From Paenibacillus profundus (lineage in GTDB: Bacteria; Bacillota; Bacilli; Paenibacillales; Paenibacillaceae): a stretch of 64,000 nt of DNA. Shown in pieces: positions 33,525 through 42,472 of this stretch. The notes under the pieces were generated by a model, which ran no database searches, had not been told where the DNA came from, and was given only the letters and a program-made list of their open reading frames with translations. The translations under genes were made by a program, and so were the position numbers. The DNA is taken from contig NZ_JAJNBZ010000003.1 in NCBI RefSeq assembly GCF_021369635.1, forward strand, positions 248,168-312,167. Reading direction: 5' to 3'. Position 1 is the stretch's first letter; each line of letters opens with the position of its first letter.

Positions 33525-34645
33525 AGCGCCCCCAAGTGTCACGTTTAGATTGAACGTGATTCGCTCATCCGAACCTTTGCCCCATTCTTCCCTTCCGTCA
33601 GAAGGCCGTACAACCTTCTCGACTCTCGACGCTACCAGCCTAGCTGACCTTTTGGGCAAACGAACTGCTTCGTTCACACCTTTGCTCCATTCTTCCCTTC
33701 CGTCAGAAGGCCGTACAACCTTCTCGACTCTCGACGCTGCCAGCCTAACTGACCTTTGGGGCAGACGAACTGCTTCGTTCACACCTTTGCTCCATTCTCC
33801 CCTTCCATCAGTAAGCCGGATGAACCATTTCGACTCTCGACGCCGCCAGCCTAACTGACCTTTTGGGCAGACGAACTGCTTCATCCACACCTTTGCTCCA
33901 TTCTCCCCTTCCATCAGAAGGCCGGACGAACCATTTCGACTCTCGACACTGCCAGTCAAACCGGCCTCTTGGGCAGACGAACTGCTTCATCCACACCTTT
34001 GCTCCATTCTCCCCTTCCGTCAGAAGGCCGGACGAACCTTCTCGACTCTCGACGATGCCAACCTAACTGACCTTTTGGGCAGACGAACTGCTTCGTTCAC
34101 ACCTTTGCTCCATTCTCCCCTTCCATCAGTAAGCCGGATGAACCATTTCGACTCTCGACGCTGTCAGCCTAACTGGCTTTTTGAGCAGACGAACTGCTTC
34201 ATCCACGCCTTTGCTCCGTTCTCCCCCTCCGTCAGAAGGCCGGACGAACCATTTCGACTCTCGACACTGCCAGTCAAACCGGCCTCTTGGGCAGACGTAC
34301 TGCTTCATCCACACCTTTGCTCCATTCTCCCCTTACATCAGGAGGCGGTGTGCCCAATCACAACTCTCCGGACACTGCGAGGTTAGCTTCCATGCTGAGC
34401 AACCGGCTTCGTGGCATATGTATCTATACGAAACGACATGTGCCTCCGCCTCGATGTTCCCCTTCCTGACTGTACGGGAGAACGGAGATAAGGACCGGAC
34501 CATGAAGTCTTTTAGTTATGGACAAGCATTTTTATTTTCAGTTCGTTTGCAGGAGAAGGGGTTGCAGCTGTTCTGAATAGATGGGAGAGTGACGCAAAGG
34601 AGCACACAGATGTACCCTTTTCGGGAAGGTCAAAGTGAGGACTCA
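33525..34645 (+). repeat. Dispersed repeat element, copy 2, holding the 106-bp array
   Basis: Same element as at 1836-2430 and 51480-51835. The left module starts near GATTGAACGTGATTCGCTC (33550). The middle is the 106-bp tandem array. The 3' module begins near 34401 (GGCTTCGTGGCATATG, CTATACGAAACGACATGT) and ends in CGGGAAGGTC near 34630, beside the terminator of the leftward ABC-F gene. No ORF here has a ribosome binding site. Confidence 0.75.
33556..34400 (+). repeat. Tandem array of about eight 106-bp units
   Basis: Units anchored on CGAACTGCTTC begin at 33661, 33766, 33872, 33978, 34084, 34190 and 34296 (spacings 105, 106, 106, 106, 106, 106), with a degenerate first unit at about 33556. 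Each reads CGAACTGCTTC, CACACCTTTGCTCCATTC, TCCCCTTCC, CATCAG, CCGGACGAACC, CGACTCTCGACGCTG, AACTGACCTTTTGGGCAGA with minor changes. 106 is not a multiple of three, so overlapping ORFs across it are artefacts. Confidence 0.92.
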
Positions 34646-34656
34646 TTCTATAAGAC

Positions 34657-34700
34657 AAAAAAAGAGTCCAGACCTACTCCTTTTCAGAAGGTCTGGACTC
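34657..34700 (-). terminator. Terminator of the ABC-F gene
   Basis: GAGTCCAGACCT/AGGTCTGGACTC perfect 12-bp stem followed by seven T on the minus strand. Confidence 0.95.
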
Positions 34701-34723
34701 CCTGTCCTATAACATTTATTAGC

Positions 34724-36340
34724 TTACGCGTACATCTGCTCGCGCAACGCCTTAATTTCATCACTATTCAAATATTCGTCAAACGTCGTCACGCGATCGA
34801 TGATGCCGTTCGGTGTAATCTCGATAATGCGGTTCGCGATCGTCTGTACGAACTGATGGTCATGCGATGTAAACAGAATCGTTCCGTCGCAGTCGATAAG
34901 ACCGTTGTTCAACGCCGTGATGGACTCGAGGTCCAAGTGGTTCGTCGGCTCATCCAAAATAAGCACGTTTGCACCGGTCATCATCATTTTCGACAGCATG
35001 CAGCGTACCTTTTCGCCCCCGGACAACACGCTTGCCTTCTTCAGTGCTTCTTCACCGGAGAATAGCATGCGGCCCAAAAATCCGCGCAAGAACGTTTCAT
35101 CCTGATCCTTCGAATATTGGCGCAGCCAATCGACAAGGCTCGTCTCCACACCGTCAAAGTAGGCTGCGTTGTCTTTCGGGAAATAGGCCTGCGACGTGGT
35201 CACGCCCCAAGAATACGTACCTGCATCTGCTTCCAGCTCGCCCATAAGAATTTGGAACAACGTCGTCTTCGCCGCACTGTTCGGTCCGACCAACGCGATT
35301 TTGTCCCCTTTGTTAACGACCAAGTGAAGATTATCGAACGTTTTCTCGCCATCCACCGTCTTCGTCAAGCCTTCGATAGTCAGAAGCTGTTTGCCTGCTT
35401 CACGATCTGCTTTGAAGTTGATGAATGGATATTTGCGGCTCGATGGACGAATATCGTCAAGCGTAATCTTCTCGAGCATCTTCTTACGGGAAGTCGCTTG
35501 CTTCGACTTGGATGCGTTCGCGCTAAAGCGCTGAATGAACGCTTGCAGCTCTTTAATCTTCTCTTCCTTCTTCTTGTTCTGGTCGCGCATCATATGCTGG
35601 GCCAGTTGGCTTGACTCGTACCAGAAGTCGTAGTTGCCCACATAGAGCTGAATCTTGCCGAAGTCGATGTCCGCGATGTGCGTACATACTTTGTTCAAGA
35701 AATGGCGGTCATGGGATACGACGATAACAGTGCCTTCGTAATCCATCAAGAAGTTCTCCAACCAATTGATCGACTCCAAATCCAAATGGTTCGTCGGCTC
35801 ATCCAGCAGCAGGATGTTCGGGCGGCCGAACAACGCTTGAGCAAGCAGGACACGAACCTTCTGGTTGCCTTCCAGCTCTGCCATCTTGTTGTCATGCATA
35901 TTTTTCGGAATTCCAAGGCCAATCAGCATCTCTGCTGCATCTGCCTCCGCTTCCCAGCCGTTCAATTCCGCAAATTCCCCTTCGAGTTCGCCGGCACGCA
36001 TGCCGTCTTCCTCGCTGAAATCCGCTTTGGCGTAGAGGGCGTCTTTTTCCTTCATAATATCGTACAGGCGTTGATGGCCTCTAATGACCGTCTCCAACAC
36101 CGGGTATTCATCATACTCGTAATGGTTCTGCTTCAAGACCGACAGACGGTCTCCCGGTGTAATGTGCACCTCTCCATTGGTCGACTCGATCTCGCCGGAC
36201 AATATTTTAAGAAATGTCGATTTCCCCGCACCGTTCGCGCCGATTAGGCCATAGCAGTTCCCGGGCGTAAACTTGATGTTCACGTCCTCGAACAGCGCGC
36301 GTTTGCCGTAGCGGAGCGTAACGCCGGTTGTACTAATCAT
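34724..36340 (-). CDS. ykpA: ABC-F family ATPase, YkpA/YbiT type
   Basis: 538 residues, two ABC domains without membrane spans. Domain 1 has Walker A GANGAGKSTF, signature LEGNQKVRVLLAQAL and Walker B ILLLDEPTNHLDLES. Domain 2 has LSGGEKVRCMLSKMMM and LILDEPTNHLDLES, but its Walker A reads GPNSAAKTTLF, which lacks the usual glycine before Lys; Bacillus YkpA-type proteins share such a change, so this is a family trait. The linker between them is Lys-rich (ASKSKQATSRKKMLEKIT). ABC-F proteins act on the ribosome in translation or antibiotic resistance; this subgroup is a housekeeping one. Monocistronic with its own terminator. Confidence 0.9.
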   Translation of the reverse strand: MISTTGVTLRYGKRALFEDVNIKFTPGNCYGLIGANGAGKSTFLKILSGEIESTNGEVHITPGDRLSVLKQNHYEYDEYPVLETVIRGHQRLYDIMKEKDALYAKADFSEEDGMRAGELEGEFAELNGWEAEADAAEMLIGLGIPKNMHDNKMAELEGNQKVRVLLAQALFGRPNILLLDEPTNHLDLESINWLENFLMDYEGTVIVVSHDRHFLNKVCTHIADIDFGKIQLYVGNYDFWYESSQLAQHMMRDQNKKKEEKIKELQAFIQRFSANASKSKQATSRKKMLEKITLDDIRPSSRKYPFINFKADREAGKQLLTIEGLTKTVDGEKTFDNLHLVVNKGDKIALVGPNSAAKTTLFQILMGELEADAGTYSWGVTTSQAYFPKDNAAYFDGVETSLVDWLRQYSKDQDETFLRGFLGRMLFSGEEALKKASVLSGGEKVRCMLSKMMMTGANVLILDEPTNHLDLESITALNNGLIDCDGTILFTSHDHQFVQTIANRIIEITPNGIIDRVTTFDEYLNSDEIKALREQMYA

Positions 36341-36578
36341 GGCATTCCCGTCCTTTTAACTATAATGGTTTCAAACGGTTATTATAGCACACTTATCTGT
36401 ATTTTGCGATTTTAACAGTATTTATCTGCACGACATCCACGATATTCGTCTATGTGTCTATATGTGCGTCTGTATGTGTTCCTCGATGTTGCATATATAT
36501 CGTCAACTTCCTATCTACCATTTAGTGGATTATCCGTATATAATGTGATTATCTGATTTAGAAAGCGAGGGATGTAAT
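36341..36578. other. Intergenic region upstream of the ABC-F gene
   Basis: AT-rich divergent promoter region for the ABC-F gene and the rsgA side. No clear regulatory site was recognised. Confidence 0.35.
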
Positions 36579-36773
36579 ATGGCAACAGCATATAACGTTC
36601 GGGAGGAACTGCTCGACGCCTAGCGCATCCGCAATTATGCAAACTTCGACGCTAGTGTCGTTGAACTGTATTCTGTTCCCGAACTTGACCGTGGCGCAAT
36701 GTCGTTGGAAGGTGACCATGCAAGTTCATTCGACGCGGCCTCAGGCCGTAAACAAGGGAGAATACAGACTTGA
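36579..36773 (+). pseudogene. Small ORF broken by an in-frame TAG, upstream of rsgA
   Basis: GCGAGGGATGTAAT precedes ATG at 36579. The frame encodes MATAYNVREELLDA, then TAG at 36621-36623, then 49 more codons (RIRNYANFDASVVELYSVPE and on) to TGA at 36771, which overlaps the TTG start of rsgA. A single CAG-to-TAG change could explain it. It may be a decayed small gene once coupled to rsgA, or chance; no family is recognised. Confidence 0.45.
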
Positions 36774-38026
36774 ATCAAGGGAAAAAACAACAGAATCTCA
36801 AGCAAGATCAATCGCAGGAAATCAACATCATTAATAACGAAACCATTCCATATACGGAAGCCGAAGAGTCAGATCAGGCTGACGGCGGCTTCCCGCAAGT
36901 GCAAGACGGCGGCTGCGCCGTGAAGGAGCTCTCCGAGCTTGGCTGGAATGACGCGTGGTCCGATACGTGGACACAGTGGCTCGATGGGCTTAACGAAGCG
37001 GTCACTCGCCGTTTTGCCGGTGAGCTCGTGCCAGCGCGCGTGTCACTCGCGCACAAGCACCTGTACCGCGTCATTAGCGCGGACGGCGAATGGCTCGCCG
37101 AGCTGTCCGGACAAGCGCGCGCAGGCATGCTCACGCTGAGCGACTGGCCGTGCGTCGGCGACTGGGTCGCCATAGCGCCGCGCCAGGCGGAGGGCCGCGC
37201 GACGATTGCTGGCGTGCTGCCGCGCCGCAGCTTGTTCGCGCGCAAGGTCGCCGGCAACCGGCGGGACGCGCAGGTCGTCGCCGCGAACGCCGATGTGGCG
37301 CTGCTCGTCACAGCGATGACGAGCGACTTCGAGCCGCGGCGGCTGGAGCGCTACGCTGCGCTCGCGTGGGATAGCGGCGCCATGCCAGCCGTCGTGCTCA
37401 CGAAGGCCGACGCGGCCGAGGACCCGGCTGCGTTCGCGGCGGAAGCGATGCGCACCGTCCCCGGCGCCGACGTCTTCGCGGTGTCGGCGCATACGGGCGC
37501 AGGCCTCGACCGCCTGCAAGCACTGCTGGCGCCCGGGACGACCGTCGTCCTCGTCGGCTCGTCCGGCGTCGGCAAGTCCACGCTCGCCAATGCCCTTGCA
37601 GACGAAGAGCACATGGCAACGCAGACGGTGCGCGAGAGCGACGGCAAAGGCCGTCACACCACGACGCACCGCGAGCTGCTGCCGCTCTCCGGCGGCGCTT
37701 GGCTCATTGACACGCCCGGCATGCGCGAAGTCGGCATGATTGCCGTAGACGGCGGCAGCGGGCTGGCGCACACCTTCGAGGATATTGAAGCGCTGGCGTC
37801 AGACTGCCGCTTCTCCAATTGCTCCCACCGGCACGAGCCTGGCTGCGCCGTGCAGCAAGCCATCGCGCTGGGGGAATTAGAAGCGGAGCGCCTGAAGGGC
37901 TATCATAAGCTGCAGCGGGAAATCGCCTACATGCGCCGCTCGGAGGAAGCCCAACTCAAGCGTCAGCAAGCGAACAGCGTTAAGAAGCTGACGAAGACGT
38001 TCAACACTTCCAGCAAGCGGCGCTAA
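36770..38026 (+). CDS. rsgA: Ribosome small subunit-dependent GTPase RsgA (YjeQ type)
   Basis: 418 residues from TTG at 36770, with AAGGGAGA upstream. Residues 1-70 are an acidic, Gln/Asn-rich extension absent from shorter Firmicute RsgA. An OB fold follows at about 85-155 (RYRVISADGEW, DWPCVGDWVAI). The circularly permuted GTPase has TKAD before the P-loop GSSGVGKSTL and DTPGMREVG after it. The C-terminal zinc domain is CRFSNCSHRHEPGC. RsgA helps late 30S maturation. Much of the gene is very GC-rich compared with the flanks. A second, shorter RsgA is usual in Firmicutes, so this may be the accessory copy. Confidence 0.93.
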   Translation: MNQGKKQQNLKQDQSQEINIINNETIPYTEAEESDQADGGFPQVQDGGCAVKELSELGWNDAWSDTWTQWLDGLNEAVTRRFAGELVPARVSLAHKHLYRVISADGEWLAELSGQARAGMLTLSDWPCVGDWVAIAPRQAEGRATIAGVLPRRSLFARKVAGNRRDAQVVAANADVALLVTAMTSDFEPRRLERYAALAWDSGAMPAVVLTKADAAEDPAAFAAEAMRTVPGADVFAVSAHTGAGLDRLQALLAPGTTVVLVGSSGVGKSTLANALADEEHMATQTVRESDGKGRHTTTHRELLPLSGGAWLIDTPGMREVGMIAVDGGSGLAHTFEDIEALASDCRFSNCSHRHEPGCAVQQAIALGELEAERLKGYHKLQREIAYMRRSEEAQLKRQQANSVKKLTKTFNTSSKRR

Positions 38027-38055
38027 ATCAATAAATCCAAGAGGAGCCGCATTGA

Positions 38056-38160
38056 ATGCAAAAACATGCGCTCGTCATCGGTGGTCCAGGGATGCTCCAA
38101 CAAGCATCCCTGGAACCTGCCTTAAGCTGGAATACCGTCTCCTTTATCTATATAAGTTGA
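38056..38160 (+). pseudogene. Remnant of a short-chain dehydrogenase N terminus with a hairpin
   Basis: GAGGAG precedes ATG at 38056. The peptide begins MQKHALVIGGPGML, the Rossmann start of Paenibacillus short-chain dehydrogenase-like proteins (ALVIGGTGML), and then ends after 34 codons. The break coincides with a hairpin CCAGGGATGCT/AGCATCCCTGG at 38086-38113, which may serve as the rsgA terminator. Nothing after it continues the family. Confidence 0.45.
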
Positions 38161-38430
38161 ACTATTAATCTTCCAAAAATGATTATTTCCACGAAACTCA
38201 TTCGCCCCAGATCCACTCTAGAAGAAAAGTAGGGCTGAAGGCGTGACCATACTTGTCCGTGGCATCCCCCTCGTCTCATCCTGCATTGGATTTTATACAA
38301 TGAATCAGCAGCCTATACCTCGTCCAATGCTTTGACACTCATTCCGCAGCAATTGCTTAAAAACAGCCGGATCCACTGTTCCATCACTTTTCTGTTTCTA
38401 ACACCCTGACATTCGAGAAGATACAGAATA
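38161..38430. other. Intergenic region with no recognised gene
   Basis: About 270 bases between the dehydrogenase remnant and the MBL-fold terminator. Nothing supportable was seen. Confidence 0.35.
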
Positions 38431-38470
38431 ATAAAAAAAAAGAAACAACCTGCTACAGAGGCTGTTTCTT
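38431..38470 (-). terminator. Terminator of the MBL-fold hydrolase gene
   Basis: AAGAAACAACCT/GGCTGTTTCTT stem with a nine-T run after it on the minus strand. Confidence 0.85.
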
Positions 38471-38536
38471 GAATAGCAATCGTATATTTTATTCATGCAC
38501 TTATATTCTTGCGTGCATTTATATTCTTTCCTGCAT

Positions 38537-39574
38537 TTACTCTCTAGCGTTGGCACGGCCCATATTATGCGACGCTTCTCTGTTCGCTGCGCTCGCTTCT
38601 GAAGAACTCCATGTCTCGCCAAGGCTCAGGAGCCGCACCCTATTGTGGTCCATATTCCGTCTGATCCGTTCGGCCTCCAAGCGGTCAAGCGCTTCCCTCG
38701 GCGTATCGTCCGCCAGCTTGAAGGCTCCGTAATGCATCGGGATCATTACCTTCGCCCTCACGTCCTCGAACACCTGCAGCGCTTCTTCCGGCGTAATATG
38801 CTGCGGCGACATGAACCATTCCGGCTCATACGCTCCTATCGGCAGCAAGGCTAGATCGATATCGAAGCGGTTGCCAATCAGCTCAAACCCCCGGAAATAC
38901 CCGCTGTCCCCTGCAAAATAAATCGTGTTCTCCACCGCAGCAGCATTGTCGGATCGCCCATTAGGCTCGCGTGGTTTTTCTGTCTGCAACCGTTCTATTA
39001 CATAACCGCCCCAGTGTGAGCGATTCATATCCGTCAACGTTCTGCGCGTCCAATGCTGAGCCGGGACGAACGTGATGCGCACCGAGCCAAGAACGATGTC
39101 GTTCCACCAATCCAGCTCAATCGTCTGCGAGAACCCTTTACGCACCATTTTACTTCTCAGTCCTCCCGGAACGATTAACATCGTCTTCGGGTTCATAAGC
39201 CGCCGAATCGAGCTGAGATGCATATGATCATAGTGCGAGTGCGAGATGAGGATGACGTCCACCGGCGGTATGCGGTCAATCGGAATGCCGGGCGGGGCCA
39301 GCCGTTTCTCCATCGCCATGCTTTCGGCCCACACCGGATCCGTAACGATATTTAAACCACCGGTTTGGAGCAAAAAGGTCGAATGTCCTATCCAAGTGAC
39401 AGTCGTGTCTGTCCGGTTGGCGTGCAGCCGGTCAAGCTCCGGTCTCGCTTGCGGAACCACATAAGAATAATCCTTCTGTTTAAGCCGTACTTTTCGTTCG
39501 GCACGCCAGCGCCGAAATTGCTTCCATGCCTTTTCCGTTGTCACATCGTCCATATTGACATAATAGCGCTTCAT
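38537..39574 (-). CDS. MBL-fold metallohydrolase, NAPE-PLD/UlaG-like
   Basis: 345 residues. Metal site: HxHxDH as H112, H114, D116, H117 in SHSHYDHMH, with later ligands in AQHW, FAGDSGYF and MIPMHYGAF. The N-terminal segment WIGHSTFLLQTGGLNIVTDP is characteristic of the L-ascorbate-6-phosphate lactonase/NAPE-phospholipase D group. No signal peptide. Substrate unknown; phosphodiester or lactone hydrolysis is likely. The C-terminal ~25 residues (SSSEASAANREASHNMGRAN) are a low-complexity tail. Monocistronic. Confidence 0.9.
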   Translation of the reverse strand: MKRYYVNMDDVTTEKAWKQFRRWRAERKVRLKQKDYSYVVPQARPELDRLHANRTDTTVTWIGHSTFLLQTGGLNIVTDPVWAESMAMEKRLAPPGIPIDRIPPVDVILISHSHYDHMHLSSIRRLMNPKTMLIVPGGLRSKMVRKGFSQTIELDWWNDIVLGSVRITFVPAQHWTRRTLTDMNRSHWGGYVIERLQTEKPREPNGRSDNAAAVENTIYFAGDSGYFRGFELIGNRFDIDLALLPIGAYEPEWFMSPQHITPEEALQVFEDVRAKVMIPMHYGAFKLADDTPREALDRLEAERIRRNMDHNRVRLLSLGETWSSSEASAANREASHNMGRANARE

Positions 39575-40021
39575 AGCACCACCTCATTTGCAGAAAGTTC
39601 GGATAGAATGGCAAGGGGCTAATGTTCAATCCCTTGTAGATGCGATGAAGTCAATTTCTTGTTCTAGCATACCAGAGTCAGACTTCCCCCAACAACTAAG
39701 CTCCAATCGTCCTGCAGCAATGGCTCAGCACCGTTTGAGCCATTATTCGACTATGGGTACTCTGGCTAATCCCTATCGTATTCAGCTAGCCTCTTGTTGT
39801 TGAAATTCAGTTGCCAATTTTCTGTTACGGGGCAGGACTACAGCAGCATTACGAATGAATCGACTTGCAGCTTGAACATATACCTGTATCTTATATTTAT
39901 AACTCATTTTCTTACGTTCCAACCGTCTTTCTGCCAAATTGCATCCCGTTTCACTTCATTGTTCCTGCAGGTTCGTTGCGGTACAATATAGTCAAGACTA
40001 CACATGCAGGAGGTGCCGTCA
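39575..40021 (+). promoter_or_regulatory. Intergenic region with promoter of the CvfC-like gene
   Basis: 447 bases with no gene. A promoter candidate TTGTTC (39959-39964), 17 bases, TACAAT (39982-39987) sits 35 bases before the ATG at 40022. Nothing else was recognised. Confidence 0.5.
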
Positions 40022-41164
40022 ATGAAATTGATCACAATTGAACCAACGCCCAGCCCGAATTCGATGAAGCTTCATCTGGATGAGACGCTGCCAGCGGGCA
40101 TTCGTCGAACCTATACGGAGGAGAACCGGCGCTCCGCCCCCGCCATCATCGGACGCTTGCTCGATATCGAGGGTGTGAAGAGCGTATTTCATACAGCTGA
40201 CTTTATTGCGCTGGACCGCTTCGCCAATGCGGACTGGGCGCGCATCTTAGCGGATGTGCGCGATATCTTCGGTGAACCGCAAGCCGCTGAAGGACAAGAG
40301 GGCGACCTTGCATCATGGACATCCTTCGGGGAAGCTCAAGTGTATGTGCAATATTTCCGCGCCATTCCGATGCAAATTCGCGTGCAAGCGGATGGAAAAG
40401 AAGAGCGCGTCGGCCTGTCCGAGCGCTTCGTGCGCGCTGTGACGGAAGTCGCCAGCGCCACCTTGATTAAAGAACGCAAGCTGAGCGACTACGGGATTCG
40501 CTATGGCGAGCTGCCCGATATCGCTCGTGAAGTGGAACAGGAGCTAGAGGCAGCCTATCCCGATGAGCGGCTCGATTCTCTGGTGCAGCAAGGAATTGCC
40601 GCCGGCAAAACAGACGTGCCATTCGTCGAAGAGCGCCGCGAATTAACAGATGAGGAATTGACCGAACGGATGCAGCATGAAGATTGGCGTGTGCGATACG
40701 CCGCTTTGGAACGGATGGAGCCTGTAGCGGAACGTTTGCCATTCATCGCACAAGCTCTTCAAGACGGGCAAAGTCAGATTCGGCGTCTTGCCGTCGTCTA
40801 TTTAGGCGAATTGAAGACAGCGGAATGCATGCCGCTGCTGTTCCAAGCCTTGAAGGATTCCTCGGTTAGCGTGCGCCGCACAGCGGGAGACACGTTGTCT
40901 GATATCGGCGATCCGTCCGCTATTGAGCCGATGATGGAAGCCATGAAGGACAAGAACAAGCTTGTCCGTTGGCGTGCAGCCCGCTTCTTGTACGAAGCCG
41001 GAGACGATCGGGCGCTGCCTGTGCTCGAAACGGCCGCTCAGGATGCGGAGTTCGAAGTCGCATTGCAGGCCCGCATCGCGATGGAGCGCATTCGTTCCGG
41101 AGAAGATGCCGTCGGCACTGTATGGCAGCAGATGGCCCGATTGCGTGAGCAGCAGCCTGAATAA
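40022..41164 (+). CDS. Conserved virulence factor C (CvfC/YpgR)-like protein
   Basis: 380 residues from MKLITIEPTPSPNSMKLHLD, chosen for AGGAGGTG ahead; an earlier ATG at 40004 overlaps that site. Residues 1-90 are an Nfu/NifU N-terminal domain (TPSPNSMKLHLDETLPAG, IEGVKSVFHTADFIALDR). Residues about 215-370 are HEAT-like repeats (DWRVRYAALERM, SQIRRLAVVYLGEL, SVSVRRTAGDTLSDIGD, KLVRWRAARFLYEAGD). This matches the CvfC/YpgR family, known in staphylococci as affecting virulence; the biochemical role is unclear. The Nfu domain hints at iron-sulfur work, though no C-terminal CxxC is present. Confidence 0.87.
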   Translation: MKLITIEPTPSPNSMKLHLDETLPAGIRRTYTEENRRSAPAIIGRLLDIEGVKSVFHTADFIALDRFANADWARILADVRDIFGEPQAAEGQEGDLASWTSFGEAQVYVQYFRAIPMQIRVQADGKEERVGLSERFVRAVTEVASATLIKERKLSDYGIRYGELPDIAREVEQELEAAYPDERLDSLVQQGIAAGKTDVPFVEERRELTDEELTERMQHEDWRVRYAALERMEPVAERLPFIAQALQDGQSQIRRLAVVYLGELKTAECMPLLFQALKDSSVSVRRTAGDTLSDIGDPSAIEPMMEAMKDKNKLVRWRAARFLYEAGDDRALPVLETAAQDAEFEVALQARIAMERIRSGEDAVGTVWQQMARLREQQPE

Positions 41165-41253
41165 AAACACCATCCTGCCTTAAGAAATAACATGTTCAAG
41201 TCTGTCCATTCGTTATAGAATCTAGAGACTGCTCAGCAATAGCCAGTCCTTTC

Positions 41254-41287
41254 AGACAGTTTCCGTATCGGAAACTGTCTTTTTTTC
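41254..41287 (+). terminator. Terminator of the CvfC-like gene
   Basis: GACAGTTTCC/GGAAACTGTC perfect stem, five-base loop, then eight T. Confidence 0.95.
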
Positions 41288-41296
41288 GTGTGCCTA

Positions 41297-41330
41297 TTGT
41301 ATCAAGTGTATCAAGTGATATAATACACTT
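41297..41330 (+). promoter_or_regulatory. Promoter and YtrA-type operator of the GntR/ABC operon
   Basis: -35 TTGTAT (41297-41302), 16 bases, -10 TATAAT (41319-41324). An inverted repeat AAGTGTAT-N11-ATACACTT (41304-41330) spans the spacer and -10. It contains AGTGTA-N13-TACACT, which as I recall is the YtrA operator of Bacillus. The GntR protein encoded next would repress its own operon here. Confidence 0.75.
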
Positions 41331-41366
41331 TATACAAGAAAGGTTTTTGCGCGAGGAGGGTGCTCA

Positions 41367-41759
41367 TTGAATGAAGTTCACATTGGTGGAATGCGCTTTG
41401 AGCTTGACTTAAGCAAGCCATTATATGAGCAAGTGTTAACTCAGATTCGAAGTTCGATTGCGAAGGGGGAGATTGCGTTGGGTGAGAAGATTCCTTCGGT
41501 CCGGGAGCTGGCGCAAGCGTTGAAGATAACGCCGAACACAGTGATGCGTGCTTACCAAGAGCTGGAGCGGGATCGATTGACCGAGACGCGACGGGGACAA
41601 GGCACGTTCATCACGACGAATGCTGACACTGTGGAAACGATCCGAAATAACTTGGCGGAAGAAGCCGTACAGGAGTTTTTTGAGAAGATGCACAGCATAG
41701 GCTTTACATGGGATGATATTCAGCAATTGATTCGGCAAAAAGGAGGAAATCCCTCATGA
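41367..41759 (+). CDS. GntR-family repressor, YtrA type
   Basis: 130 residues, the length of Bacillus YtrA, from TTG at 41367 with GAGGAGGG upstream. The winged helix is clear: LDLSKPLYEQVLTQIRSSIA, GEKIPSVRELAQALKITPNT, VMRAYQELERDRLTETRRGQ. The short C-terminal part (EEAVQEFFEKMHSIGFTWDD) is the small dimerisation region of the YtrA subfamily. It overlaps the next gene by four bases. In Bacillus the related operon responds to cell-wall antibiotics, so a cell-envelope stress signal is plausible. Confidence 0.9.
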   Translation: MNEVHIGGMRFELDLSKPLYEQVLTQIRSSIAKGEIALGEKIPSVRELAQALKITPNTVMRAYQELERDRLTETRRGQGTFITTNADTVETIRNNLAEEAVQEFFEKMHSIGFTWDDIQQLIRQKGGNPS

Positions 41760-42454
41760 GCGAAATCGCAATCCGGGCCGAGAATATAGTGAAGCGATAC
41801 GGACAGAAGCGGGCATTGGACGATTTCACTATACATTTACCGCAAGAACGCGTTGTCGGTGTGTTGGGATCGAACGGCGCTGGCAAATCGACCTTTTTTC
41901 GCATGATAGCCGGTTTGATACAGCCGGACCATGGAACTATCGATGTGCTTGGACGCACGCCAGGATGGCAGACGAATCGAGATATCGCTTATTTGCCCGA
42001 TCGGGCACGATGGTATGAAGGACATACAGTCATGTTAGCTCTCGACTGGGCGGAACACCTTCTTCCCGGGTTCGAGCGTCAGCGGGCAGAATCGCTCATT
42101 TCATTCATGGGGTTGGACCCCGAGATGAAAGTTCACGGCATGTCGCGTGGGCAAGAAGCAAGACTGATGCTTACGATCTGCATGGCCCGCAGCGTGCCTC
42201 TATTATTGCTTGATGAGCCGTTTTCAGGCATCGATCTGTTGTCACGCGAACGCATTATTGAAGCGATTATAGACAATTTAAGTGACAATCGGCAGACCGT
42301 TCTCATCAGCACCCACGAGATTCACGAGTCGGAGAGTCTGTTTGATCACGTTGTCTTTATGGATAACGGTCAAGTGCTGCTGCACGGAGATGTCGAGATG
42401 CTGCGCGCGGAGCAGGGTTCCATGGAATCCATCTACCGCACACTGTACCGTTAG
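41756..42454 (+). CDS. ABC transporter ATPase (YtrB-like)
   Basis: 232 residues. Walker A GSNGAGKSTF, Walker B LLLLDEPFSGIDL and switch ISTHE are present; the signature is weak (MSRGQEARLMLTICMA instead of LSGGQ), a feature of this YtrB/BcrA-type group. The start overlaps the GntR stop (ATGA). It drives the permease encoded next. Confidence 0.9.
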   Translation: MSEIAIRAENIVKRYGQKRALDDFTIHLPQERVVGVLGSNGAGKSTFFRMIAGLIQPDHGTIDVLGRTPGWQTNRDIAYLPDRARWYEGHTVMLALDWAEHLLPGFERQRAESLISFMGLDPEMKVHGMSRGQEARLMLTICMARSVPLLLLDEPFSGIDLLSRERIIEAIIDNLSDNRQTVLISTHEIHESESLFDHVVFMDNGQVLLHGDVEMLRAEQGSMESIYRTLYR

Positions 42455-42472
42455 AGTCGGGAGGAATTGCAT

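Noticed and set aside
33510-34590. Overlapping ORFs across the 106-bp array, and the possibility of a CRISPR
   Set aside because: Unit length 106 rotates the frame, there is no SD, and there are no unique spacers between short conserved repeats.
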